Assembly: GCA_019096065.1 (NCBI GenBank)
Contig: JAGUCH010000009.1
Location: 4,598,001 to 4,662,000 of the forward strand
Reading direction: 5' to 3'
DNA: 64,000 nucleotides
Origin: Paracyclopina nana
Lineage: Eukaryota > Arthropoda > Copepoda > Cyclopoida > Cyclopettidae
Shown: piece by piece, positions 36,701 through 47,200 of the stretch
Position numbering within the stretch: the stretch's first letter is position 1
Layout: every line of letters begins with the position of its first letter
Program-made: the position numbers and the translations under genes
Notes under the pieces: generated by a model
Database searches by the model: none
What the model was told of the DNA's origin: nothing
Seen by the model: the letters and a program-made list of their open reading frames with translations, nothing else

Positions 36701-37166
36701 ACAACTGGATACATTGTCTGCATGTATCGGGTCTTCAAGGGGGATGATGGCCAGAAATTCGAGAGAAACTGGTTGTACTGGACAGGTATAATGAAATGAG
36801 ACTGCAATTACTTAAAGAAATAACCTTTTAAATAACTCAAGAGGGCCATTCATCAAACCTTTGGAGCTTAACAGAGCTAAAAATGCCAAAACCTTATTGC
36901 TGCAAGTCTCGTGAGCACACTCTAAATGTTGAGGTATTTACATTTCAGGGGCCCGAATGCTGTACAAGAATCTACCCCGAGCTTGTGGACTGCGCCGAAT
37001 CACACTGCACAAAACGATCAATTTGAAGCAAGAAGTGGTCTACTTTTTGCTAGTGGAGTGTTCCAACTTCATGGAGCACATTGGTGAAGCTGCCAACCTT
37101 TTGCCCATTTTGAGGGCCAGAATTTGTGGCTACACGGGCATTTTTCGGTGCATGGACAGCTTTTGA
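30772..37166 (+). CDS. conserved-looking 525-residue protein, six exons
   Basis: Exons 30772-30823, 33993-34354, 35019-35444, 36208-36433, 36492-36785 and 36949-37166; all phases match and the sum is 1578 bases. The start exon gives MDKFTKNRAGGRSSAAK. Residues 18-140 are Gly/Ser/Arg-rich and acidic; residues 140-280 are Pro/Ser-rich with basic patches (low complexity, probably disordered). Residues 280-525 look globular: ADPMVLLRNLAKEDLERAKE, SEYPFINYYVIHKTRCEATT, DTTGYIVCMYRVFKGDDG, RNWLYWTGARMLYKNLPRAC, YFLLVECSNFMEHIGEA and RARICGYTGIF. No signal peptide or transmembrane helix is seen, so a cytosolic or nuclear place is likely. I do not recognise the family and propose no function. The first intron is over 3 kb. 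Confidence 0.78.
30824..33992. other. large first intron
   Basis: Intron 1 of the 525-residue protein gene. No internal exon with matching phase was found. Candidate frames at 31311-31592 and 33033-33215 lack coding character. No transposon ends recognised. Confidence 0.4.
34560..34945. mobile_element. truncated MITE, CCTGTTCATGTA family, copy 3
   Basis: Inside intron 2 of the 525-residue protein gene. The segment from AAGTAAACAAATCTAATTT through CTGCTCGGTCCCAAGCTGAA to CTCGTAGATTGGCAGTCAGC matches the interior of the copies at 6.8 and 40.1 kb, but the outer ends are missing. An old insertion. Confidence 0.65.
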
Positions 37167-38091
37167 CACCGGCAGCCCCCTTTGCCTGCAACAAAAGATG
37201 ATCAAATTAACCAATTTTCTCCTGCATCAGCCGAGGTTGAGGGGGCTGATGGTGACAAGGCTCAGGGAACAAGACCAGAGCCTGGATTTTTTGCTTCACT
37301 CTTCTTCGGAACTTGACTCGATTCATCCATAAAGTATTCCATAGCAGTTAAAAAAGTGCCTCTCTCTTTTCCAACCCTGATGACGTCACCACAGAGGACG
37401 TACGATGACGTCATCGCATCGCAAGTTTTGTATAGCTGCTTCGAAAACCTCGACTCAATTCATTCTGAAATGTGTAAACTATGCTACATGCACTTTTGAT
37501 ATGATTTAAATTGCATGGGGATGCAATGAAAGAAAACTGGACATGCGTAACTCCAATGGTTAGCATGTGATTTTTGGCAGCTGTGATCATTTTGGCAGCG
37601 CATGATATGAAAAAAATTGGTGCCCTCCCTACAATTCCTCAAAAACGTGCTTTATGATAGCCCATAATGATGTGCATTCTTGATGTGCCACTATTTGAAA
37701 GTTTGCTCAAATCCAACTAAAAAGACACCTAATAAATATTCAAGCGAAACTTTAGCATGAAAGCACTTTCAATACTAGTTTTTGTAGAAGTAAAAACTCA
37801 CTGACTAGCCTATAAAGGCCTCAAATTGAAATAACATTTCTTAAGAAAAATCCATTTATATAAAACAAAAACTTTCTATGCAGGAATATTTTCCAAATTG
37901 ATCAATTTGGAGAATATTACTGCGGTACTGACACTAACCATCTGAAACGATTTTCATATGAAAAAATCCTCTGTATTTCAAACTTAAAAGTACACAATTT
38001 ATATAACTGATTTTTTACATAATAATTAATTAAGCTTTGAAAGTAGGCTTTACCATGACTTATAGAGTGTTTGGTCGCGTGGAGATAAGTT
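37167..38091. other. 3' flank between convergent genes
   Basis: Between the stop of the 525-residue protein and the stop of the minus-strand receptor-like gene. There is a repeated GATGACGTCA motif near 37378-37416 (two palindromic CRE-like sites), whose position after a gene end is odd. No coding exon. Confidence 0.4.
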
Positions 38092-38858
38092 TCAAATTTC
38101 ATTGTTGTAAATAATGAATCCTGGCAAGAAATTGAACATGGCGATGACAGTGGCGATGGCTCTGATGAGTCTTCCAACCATGTTGCCTTGGTTGAGCAGC
38201 AGTGGACCAGACAACCGGAGCAGGATGACAAGAATGACGGCAATGACAACTGCTATGATCATCATCACTGCTTTGAATGAATATCCTAACCGGGCAAAAT
38301 CTTCCGGATTCTGATGGTTGAATTTTTCAATTTTCGTCTGGACCCAAATCATTACGAGTAGGTTGACCAATCCCACGATTTTCAAAGATTCGGATGAAAA
38401 TTTGCCAGCATTTTTTTCCCCCTCTTTGTTTCCAGCCAGGAGCAGGAAAATGTCGAGTTTGGCAAAATCCTGGCGGAAAAGCTCAAAAAGGACGCCGGAG
38501 AAAGCCGCCAGAAACTGGACCAGTCTGACGACTTTCAGGAAGGTCTTTTCATGGAGGTCAATGGCAGGGTGGAAAATGCACACGTACCTAGTCAATACCA
38601 ATTTCAGGTTGGACATGAACATGGCATGCGCAGAAAAGATGAGCATGCACATGATTGACCAAGCTGCGTATTCGTGGTAGTGCGGAGCTCCTATTCTCAA
38701 CGTGGTCACGCTTGAAGCAAGCAAAGTGAGCAAGCTCCAAAAGATGAGATCCTTGACGAGCGGATCAACCAACGTTTGCATCCCCAAGGCCTTCTTGTTC
38801 ACGTACTTCCATATGCAGGAGCAGAGAAGCAGCCCAATGCAAACTGCTAGAGAGTAGG
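38092..38858 (-). CDS. second seven-helix receptor-like protein, last exon
   Basis: One long exon from a good acceptor (TCTCTCTGCTGTATTCAG) at 38859-38860 to a TGA at 38092, about 255 residues. It begins in phase 1 (CC TAC TCT), so a short first exon upstream was not found. Hydrophobic segments: YSLAVCIGLLLCSCIW, DLIFWSLLTLLASSVTTL, AAWSIMCMLIFSAHAMFM, VVRLVQFLAAFSGVLFELF, IVGLVNLLVMIWVQ, AVMMIIAVVIAVILVILL and RAIATVIAMFNFLPGFIIY. Seven helices fit a small receptor, like the gene at 1.1-2.1 kb, though I see no clear sequence match between the two and no family motif. Probably a divergent GPCR-like membrane protein. Confidence 0.6.
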
Positions 38859-39299
38859 CTGAATACAGCAGAGAGATTCAATATAGCTGTATTCCATGCT
38901 TGCTAAGCTCGGCGAGACTGAGTGAGGTCGTCGAGGCTCTTCTGTAGGTGCCGGATTAACTAGCGCACAAATTTCTCTCTCATTGGTGGCCGCCACAGTA
39001 AGATCGAATTTGGGAATATTTTTTGGTTCGAATAGGCTATTAGAATAGGCATCAATTGCCTACATGGAATTCCACTTTTAAGGTGCAGACAAGTCATTTT
39101 TTGCGTAGGCTGAAGACTCATTTTGTGATTGACAGTGAATTTTCTTCAATTAGAGGTCAAGGGCTTAAATGATAATTAGAACTTAACTATAATAGTTCCC
39201 TACTGCCTCAGCAAAAGTTAGCCCCCAAGAAAAATCACTGAGATGTCGGGAATTTGAGAACCGAGCAAGTATTATTCATCCGAGCGTAGCGAGGAAATG
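38859..39299. other. upstream of receptor 2, first exon not found
   Basis: It must contain or precede the missing first exon of the minus-strand receptor-like gene. I could not identify an ATG-bearing frame ending in the required phase. Confidence 0.35.
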
Positions 39300-39670
39300 A
39301 AAATTATGTGAGACTACAAATTGAGACATCTCAAGGCTACAAATTGAGGCTGTCAAAGAAGACGAATAGTCGGCTGCAAATTGAGGCCGCTTGAAGCTAC
39401 GAATTGATTGAGGCAGTTACAAAATGAGGTCGCTCAAGACCACAATTTGATGCCGCTCAAGACTACGAATTGAGGCAGCTAGTGACTACTAATTGAGGCC
39501 GCTTATGACTGCAAATTGAGGCCTCTCAAGACTACGAATTGAGGCAGCTACACATTTTAAGGCCACTCAAGACTACAAATTGAGGCCAATCAAGACAACA
39601 ATTTGAGGCTGCTCGAGATCATGAATTGAGTCAGATGCAAATTGAGTCCACTCATGACTACCAATTGAAG
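39300..39670. repeat. degenerate minisatellite, about 24-bp unit
   Basis: About fifteen imperfect tandem copies of a unit near ACTACAAATTGAGGCCGCTC, with AAG following. Variants include ACTACGAATTGAGGCAGCT and GACTGCAAATTGAGGCC. Spacing varies between about 20 and 30 bases. Non-coding. Confidence 0.85.
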
Positions 39671-39679
39671 CATCTACCG

Positions 39680-39793
39680 CAAATCCCCAACTTAACAGCT
39701 CTGGGAAGTTAATTTACCTGGTTCAGAGAAATAAACTGAGAACTATTTGGAAATTGAAACCAAACCAGAGATTTTCGGTTACCGGTAGAGAAA
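39680..39793. mobile_element. truncated copy of the 19.9-kb inverted-repeat element
   Basis: GCAAATCCCCAAC through AACTGAGAACTATTTGGAAA to GATTTTCGGTTACCGGTAG matches the right half of 19889-20255. The left end is absent, and the minisatellite abuts it. Confidence 0.65.
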
Positions 39794-40078
39794 AAGATTA
39801 GGCATTCGGACAGAAATATTAGAGGTTCGGTAACGAATATCACACGTTCGGGCATTTTTATGCATTAAACCGCATTTACCGCCATTTCCCGACCTTGTTA
39901 GCGTAAGCCGCGCTTAATTCCTTGCTCACTAATGCATTAATTGGTCATTTCCGTTTAGAAAAAGTAAGTTCGCCTGTTTCAGTCACCCTCTGGATGTGCC
40001 CAGGCAGAGCGAACTCTAGGAGCTCGAGAGGATGACCGGCAACGTATGTGAAACCTCCTCCAGACAGGTGAGGAGACC

Positions 40079-40480
40079 CTAATGTCCTGTTCATGTACGC
40101 CCCAAACTCCTTAGGAAAATGCACGAAAAGCACCTCAAGGAAAAGAGAAAAATTGTCTTATGACAAGCGCCAGCTGATACTAAAAAAATCAGATTGACTT
40201 AAAGCCAACTGGAAAGTAAACAAATCTAATTTGGGCATCTAAGCCCTCCGCATTTTAGCCATTTTGAGCAAAATCACTAGATAAATTTCGGCTCTTATCG
40301 AAGAAATGTTAAGAAAGCTAGTTTGTTTTGAAAAAAAGCTGAAAACCATGAGACAAAATAGCAAAAATTGCCATTAAAAACGCTGCTCGGCCCCAAGCTG
40401 AACTCGTAGAGTAGCAGTCAGCAACAGATTCACTTTTCCTTATGACAATTTTTTCCATACATATGGCATTCTTAATGAAC
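40079..40480. mobile_element. MITE, CCTGTTCATGTA family, copy 4
   Basis: Begins TAATGTCCTGTTCATGTACG, with the same CTGCTCGGCCCCAAGCTGAA and CTCGTAGAGTAGCAGTCAGC interior as copies 1-3. The right end (GACAATTTTTTCCATAC, GGCATTCTTAAT) is incomplete, so the last part of the inverted repeat has been lost. Non-coding. Confidence 0.75.
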
Positions 40481-40877
40481 TGAAAGTAAGCAAGGCTAGC
40501 TTGGGAGATCAAGCAAGACCTGGCTGACAAATTGCTCCCAATGATCTAGGTAGAGTCAAAGAAAAGACATATCATTCTTCCAGGTACTTCCAAGTACTAT
40601 GCTTTTTGTATTAGACGATACGTTTTAAAGCACCAAGTGCGATTCGTTCTGGTAGCTCCAGTCACGATCCGTAGTAGTACCAGGTACTGGCACCCAATTC
40701 GAAAGTCGCATTGGCTTAACAAAAGATGGCTTCCTTTATATTTTGAGCTTGTTTGGGCCGTAGGTACAAAAGTTGTAACGATGTGCTTTTAAAAATGTGA
40801 TTTGTTGGTGAGCATCGCATGAAGAATATTGATACTTTATTGCTGATGTTTCTACTTTAGCTGACACAATTTAGCAT
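40481..40877. other. 3' flank of the synaptotagmin gene
   Basis: Downstream of the minus-strand synaptotagmin stop. No gene or RNA recognised; the 3' UTR of synaptotagmin should occupy part of it. Confidence 0.4.
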
Positions 40878-42794
40878 CTATTCAAGCTTGAAAGTTGAAG
40901 TGAACACTGTCCTCGGTGATGTCATGATTGTGAACCACTGAGCTCGTTCCTTTTCACCTGTCACATTTTTTCCTAGGCTAACAGAGCCCAGGCATTTTTC
41001 AGATATATGCTACGTTACACATATTGCTCAAAAATGAACACTATTTAAAATACAGTTTTCAAATCATTTACCTCATTGTCTCTGCTACAGGATTGGGAGG
41101 AAACCATCAGCACAAATGTCATTTGCTCCACTTGGCTTGGTGGCAATTCAAAATTGATGGTTTCGTCATACACAGGATTAGTTGAGGAAGGCTCAGTAGA
41201 AATTCGAGTTTTCTTCTTTCTCAACACCTTTCCGGATTGACTCAGCTGCATGACTCTCACAAAAGGATCTGGAATGGAAGAGTTTTGATTTTCATGCTTG
41301 AGTTTTGGTGATCAAAACTCACTGAAGGAGTCCAATGTCAAGTCTGCAGATTCAAAATTAAGATTGACTGCTTTATTGATATTGAAAGATATTCTTTGAG
41401 CTGTTGGCAGATAGCTGAGACCAATTTCAATGCTGCCAATGTCCTGTGAATTTCTAGATGAACGTTATGAAATAACTGTACTAATAATAGGGCTCACCTG
41501 TTTCTTTGATGCTTTGGTGCTAACTTCCATTTTCAGCTCATCCGGACTCACAAGCAAAGCTTTCAAATGCTTCATTTCTACAATGGCATTTCCTATAGTA
41601 CTTGTCTTGATATGCTTGTCATGATCCAGGATTGCGAATCGAACTTTCATCCCCTTGATTATAGCACATTTTGATGACCTAAAATTATTAATTTTCAGGG
41701 AAATTTTACCTTCAAGTCATCAGGTGATTCCATTGGTAGCAATGTTGTGAAATTGAATTTTGGGTCCAAGGAATTACGAACCACTTTGGTTTTACTCTCT
41801 GACAAAACGGTTCGTAATTTTCTTGTTGTCAGTGATGTTTTTTCGCTGTAAACTGTGATCATAGCATAACAATCCCTCACAAAAGAATAAGATCTTCGAG
41901 GAACTCCATTGACTTCCTGAAATAAATTGTATTGGCATAGAACATTGATGTGGGCCCAGTTCATCTAGCTCAATAAACGATTCAAACCTACTTTTCCTAT
42001 TTTTTGCCATTACCTTTGACTTTTAAGCAATCTTATTTTATTTTTGAGTATAATTATTTGCAAAAGGAAAAAGCAACCTTTTTATAGATAAGCATCACAT
42101 GACTTACAATTAAAGTGACATCTAAGGTGAACTTTTTGCCAGGATCAGACTCCTCCTCAAAGGCTTTTTCTTGAGTGAGCCTTTCCAATTTGAAGGCAAG
42201 CTTGATTGACATTGGTTTCTCTTTCTGAGGAGGTTGATCCACCAAAGAAAAGGAGGAAGTGGAGGAAAAAATGTTTGTCATAGCACCACTTATGGATGAC
42301 ATGCTACCAGGAGAATGTCTTCCTGAAGATCCATAGAAACTTCCATTATTGTTTTTGGCACCTATGAAAATGTGTGATCCTCTTCAATTAATCAGGAATA
42401 CAAGAGAATAACTCACCAATTGACAATTTCTTTTGCCTCACAGTCAGCAAACTCTCAGCACTTTTGGATCTTGACCGATTAATTCGACTTTTTTCAGAGG
42501 CCTCGCAATCTGACGAGAAACGAGTGGTGCCAAAGCGAGGATCACCTATTTGCTTCTGATGTCTCCTTTGATTTTTGTCCCTCTCAATTTCCTCTGAGAA
42601 GAAACCTGTAAATTGTGACTTTATGCTAAAATGTATGATTTACCTGCATGTAAAGCTTTGTAAATGATACAATTTGGAAATATGTAGCAAGTCACAAGCA
42701 AAATGGTGACGCTCACTACAGCTCCACCCAAGAAGATGATTCCAATCTTCTCCCAAGGGGTCAAAAAATGGCCACCCATTTCCAATAACATCAT
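40878..42794 (-). CDS. synaptotagmin with degenerate calcium sites
   Basis: Eight exons, 468 residues: 42794-42644, 42605-42417, 42361-42108, 41916-41710, 41653-41498, 41443-41323, 41268-41072 and 41009-40878; phases agree and the sum is divisible by three. The N-terminus is short and lumenal, followed by one helix (IGIIFLGGAVVSVTILLVTC), a linker with a basic Ser-rich stretch, then C2A (from about residue 150) and C2B (from GDIGSIEIGLSYLPTAQRI). The C2B end GKNVTGEKERAQWF with closing TFKLE is typical. Synaptotagmins bridge vesicle and plasma membranes and SNAREs in exocytosis. C2B reads NPFVRV where calcium-binding members have SDPYV, and the loop-3 Asp set is lost (SCSRDNEHIS); C2A keeps only DHD. 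A calcium-independent type is inferred. Splicing into 41009 uses a pyrimidine-poor acceptor. Confidence 0.9.
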
Positions 42795-44258
42795 TGATAT
42801 CAGAGAAAAATGTCATCAAATAATGGCAAAAGTTGCATGAAAACTGATGCTCCTACTATTGGAAAAAGCCCTCAACTGCAGCTCTGATGAACCCCACCAG
42901 ACAAATATTTTCTTTTTTCAGAAATCTCCCAGTGTAATGAGCGGCAAAAGGAAAGCAGGAAATACAAATTTTGTGCAAGATAGCAATGCTCTCTGGAAGT
43001 GATCAATGCTAGAATTGGAGCTTGTGGGGATGAAAGTGACAGATGTTTTCTCACCTCCAAAAGATTCATTCCAGGCTATGTGGAAAGGCCTGCTTGGCTA
43101 GATAACAGTTGTTTTTTGAAGACATAATTCCGTGCAGAATGCCTTTTTAGAGGATTCATTACTTTATTAATGAATTTGCCTCCACTTTTTAATAATCAGA
43201 AACTCAATAGAAACCTATATTTCACCATAGAATGTGATTTGGTTTATTAAATCAGGAAAACCTCAATTTTGTCCAACTTTAGTACTTTGTAGGCATACAT
43301 CTGTGCATGAACTGAATTCAAAGTTGCATCTGATTTTTGAATACATTGAATAAAATCAATTGATGTCTGAGAATGACCATTTCGCAAAAAAAACCCAGGA
43401 AAATGTGATATGTCGCCACATTTGTGGAATGAGGTTTTGTGGGGTGTTAGGGGTGAAAAGTTCCGCTGAATAATAGGAATTGTGTCAACATTTTGTTTTA
43501 TTTCTCCATTTTCACTTGAAGTTGTAGTAGTAATAGAAGTTGTGATAGTTGTAGTAGTATTTCACATGCTTTCACGTAGAAGTGTATAAGTAATTTTCTT
43601 TGTAGGATCTACGGTTTGCTATCGGCAGCAAAAGAAATAATATTATTTTTTAAAGTATATTTGTCATGTGGGGGTATAATTTTTCGATTGGTATATTATA
43701 GTAGAGAGCACAGAGAGGGGGGAAATGCAACAAAATCGTGGAAGGCAGTAGTCAGTTTTTGTATGCAAAAAGAAAACATTTTGTGGCAGTTTTAGTAAGA
43801 GACTCTGAGATTTGAAAGGAGGGTGAACAAGTGAGGGAAAAAGGCTGCTGGTAACTAAACAAAATTCATATATTAATCCCCATCATTTGTTTTCTTATCA
43901 TAGACTAGCAATTTTTTTGTTTTTTGTCTTTCAGCTTGCTCATCAAATGCTAATGCCATTTCATTGCAAAAATACCACATCATAGGCTTTTTGTTCCTCG
44001 TTTAAAAATATTCTTTTTTTCTTCTTCAAATAATGAGCAATTTCTCCAGAAAAACACTTTCGAACACAATCTTTACTTTTTATATGTACAATTTTTAGGA
44101 GAGATAGGGAGAGAGAAGATGGATGAATTTATCAGCGCAGTAATTTTGGCAAAAAATTGTCTATAGCTTTCTCCATGTGCAGATGGGCAGCATATATGTA
44201 TATATTAAGAAACGGTGAAACACTTTTCCTTCGATTTTTTCTCTGGGTGTGAGTGTGT
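42795..44258. other. between synaptotagmin 5' end and E74 3' end
   Basis: The synaptotagmin promoter and the E74 3' UTR should lie here. A run of GTAGTAGTA-type triplets occurs near 43523-43560. No further gene seen. Confidence 0.4.
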
Positions 44259-47200
44259 TTAAGCGCCTGAACAGTCGACTTCAACTATTTCACCAATCTT
44301 GGGAACGTCCACAAATTGGTAAACCAATCGTTGGCCGTCAACTTTGGCCAAAATGCCCCTCTGATAATAGTACCTGCAAAATACAAGATATGAGGTCCAA
44401 AATACGAATTGCCATGTATATGATTTAGCATACCTTAATGCACGGCCCATGGTTTCATAGTTCATGTCTGGCTTGTTTTTGTGCAATCCCCAAAGTCTGG
44501 AGACAGCCTTGGAATCGACCAGCTTGAAGATGCCTTTCTCTCGGTTTGTCCACTTTATGTAGCGAGGACAGGAATCTTTGTCTTGGAGCAACTTCAGCAA
44601 AAACTCCCAAAGGTAAGTGGTGGTGCCCTCTCGCGACTTCCTCTTCATGGGAATGCCATCTGGGCCAATCTTCGGCTTGCGAGCCTTCTTTTTCAGCTGC
44701 TTCAACGAGGCCTAGAAAGAGAGGGAAACATGACCTTCGAGGACAATCTTGTTAACAATATCATCGCTTTTTCCTTCAAAAGTTGAGCGCCAGTTTCGTG
44801 AACTGAACACAAAGTTGAAGGATGACAATCGAGTCTCATTATGAAGCATGCACATTTGCTCCGGATTCTCTGCCATAAAATTGTTCCTTGCAACAAGAGC
44901 AGAAATGTCGTACTGCAATGATGCTTACCTGATGAAATGATCCGAATGACGGATAGGACTGGCCTCCATACATGTCAGCCTCAGCCGAGCCAGGGGAGGT
45001 TAGGCGGGACCCTGAGGCCTGAGGGGGCGGCGGCGGGGGTGGCAATGACAAGTGTGCTGCGGCTGCGGCTGCGGCTGCGGAATTTGCTGCGGCCAATAGC
45101 GGTGAAGAGGAAAACAAAGTGTGGAGGCTGGCTGCCGGTGAGGACGAGCTTCCGGTCACGTGATCTGGAGGGCTTGGTGTGGTGAAACTTCCGCTTGAAG
45201 GCCCTGTGTGTCCCCACAGTGTTTGGAGGTGATCTGCAACTGCAAATATAATTTCATTCTTTTGTGCTTGCTCTAAAAGACGAGATGGCCTTGAAGCCTC
45301 AACATACTACGTACAAAATAGCTGTACTTTTTTAATGGAGCATTTGTCGTTGTCTCTACGCGCTAGTTGCTTGTACAGCTCCACTTCTTTTGTTCCTCCA
45401 GTGTAGTAAACGTGCCCAAATTAAAATTCCCAGTTTTGCTCAATGAGACAGATTTCTTGAATAGCATAATTGTGCTATATGCTTGGATGCTTGCGTACAA
45501 CATGGAACAGGATGTGAAAGACGACACTTCCCGCATGATTATAACGCGCGGATGATGACTATAGTAGTACTCCACTTTTAGCAGCAATTTCTTGGGGTTC
45601 AAGGCCAACAAAGTCAATGACCAAAATGATGGGGGAGCATGAAGAAAACGGTTAAAAGCTACCGGTCAGTACTTGTCACCAGGGACAAATGCGATGTTCA
45701 TCTACAATCGCCAAACGAACATTTCAGCTCAGTTTCACGACATTTCTGCTTTTGTCATCCGATACAATTTTATGGCAAAGTATCTCGAACAAATGTGCAT
45801 GCTTGAAAATGAGACTCGACTGTCCTCCTTCAACTTTGTGTTCAGTTCACGAAACTGGTGCTAAACGAAAAAATAGTCGCAAGAGCAGATGAACGCGGCT
45901 TCAATCCAACTTCCCATCCCTGGATGTGATCAAAGAATGCAAGGAACGGCTGCTGGCAAAGCAAGTGACCCATGTTGGTCAGTTAAACCAAGAAGAAGTT
46001 GAGGTGGAATACAAAGGAAGACAAAGAAGCTCCATTCAAATCTGTTGCTGCCTTCCTAGCTGTGACGTCACCTAACTTGATGTTGCTTTGCTGCAAGCTA
46101 TAAACGTGTATCACTACTTGATGGCCTTGAACTCAAACCAGTGCATAGGCATGGACCGATATTCTGCGATTATCGCATATAGTCCAATTTCTCTACCGAT
46201 TCTTCGGAGCTTCAGTTAACTTGATGCAAACAAAAATTTGCTCATGAAGCAATATCGGTCGACTGCTATTTAAGCCACTACTGCCTACACACAAAACCAA
46301 TTGCGCGTTCGTTTTTTACAGTGCTGCATGGCATGAGCAACAGGTAGAAGAATCATGATGGCATGAACACTCCCTAATTCCCGCGAAGACGAATAATAAT
46401 CTTCCTTGCTGTACACAATTCTCCCATCTTTGTTGCGAGTTGAAAGAAGTCGTCATACCTGAAGTCCTGGGGAAGTGGGACTGGTGCTGCTGCTGTCTCT
46501 GACCATCGTAGAAGTGGGAAAATAGCCCAAGTCGGCTGCTACTTCCCTGGGACGGATGATTGAGGTGACTAGGGCTAGACAATTCATGATGGCGACCTAG
46601 CGATGAAAAATGGTTAGAAATATGCTCCAACGTAGGTAACTTGTTTACGACTCACCCATGGCATGTCGGTGGCGATTTAGCCTGTTTTCGTCATCCGAAT
46701 TGTGCGAAGAGGATGACGGGTCAACATCTGAGACCCCGGAGTCCGCAGGGCTGGGGGGTAATGAACCTACGACAAATACAGCACTATTAGCATACGTTCA
46801 TCTGCTCCGGCGAAAAAGCATCGTTCGGGTTCAGTTTAGCGAGCTGAAGCACAAGTTGGAGGATGACAATCGGGTCTCATCTCCAAGCAGGTACATTTGT
46901 AAAAGATACCCTGCCAAAAAGTTGTATCGCGCGACAAAAGCTCGAATGTCGTCAAATTACCGTTGGGGTGATGACGGCTGCTTGGATGTGGCTGAGTGGT
47001 GAATGCTTGCGTTCGAATGGAGCTGATGGCAGCAGGGTGCGGGGCGTGGCCTCCCCCTGACGAAATGGGCACTGGCAATTGGTATCCCATGTCATAACTG
47101 GGGTCCACATTCCAACGGGCAACTTGCTTTCCATTTTCATGGCGGATGGCTGGATCAACAATATCAACTGAAATGCAACACATAGAGGAATTATATGGTG

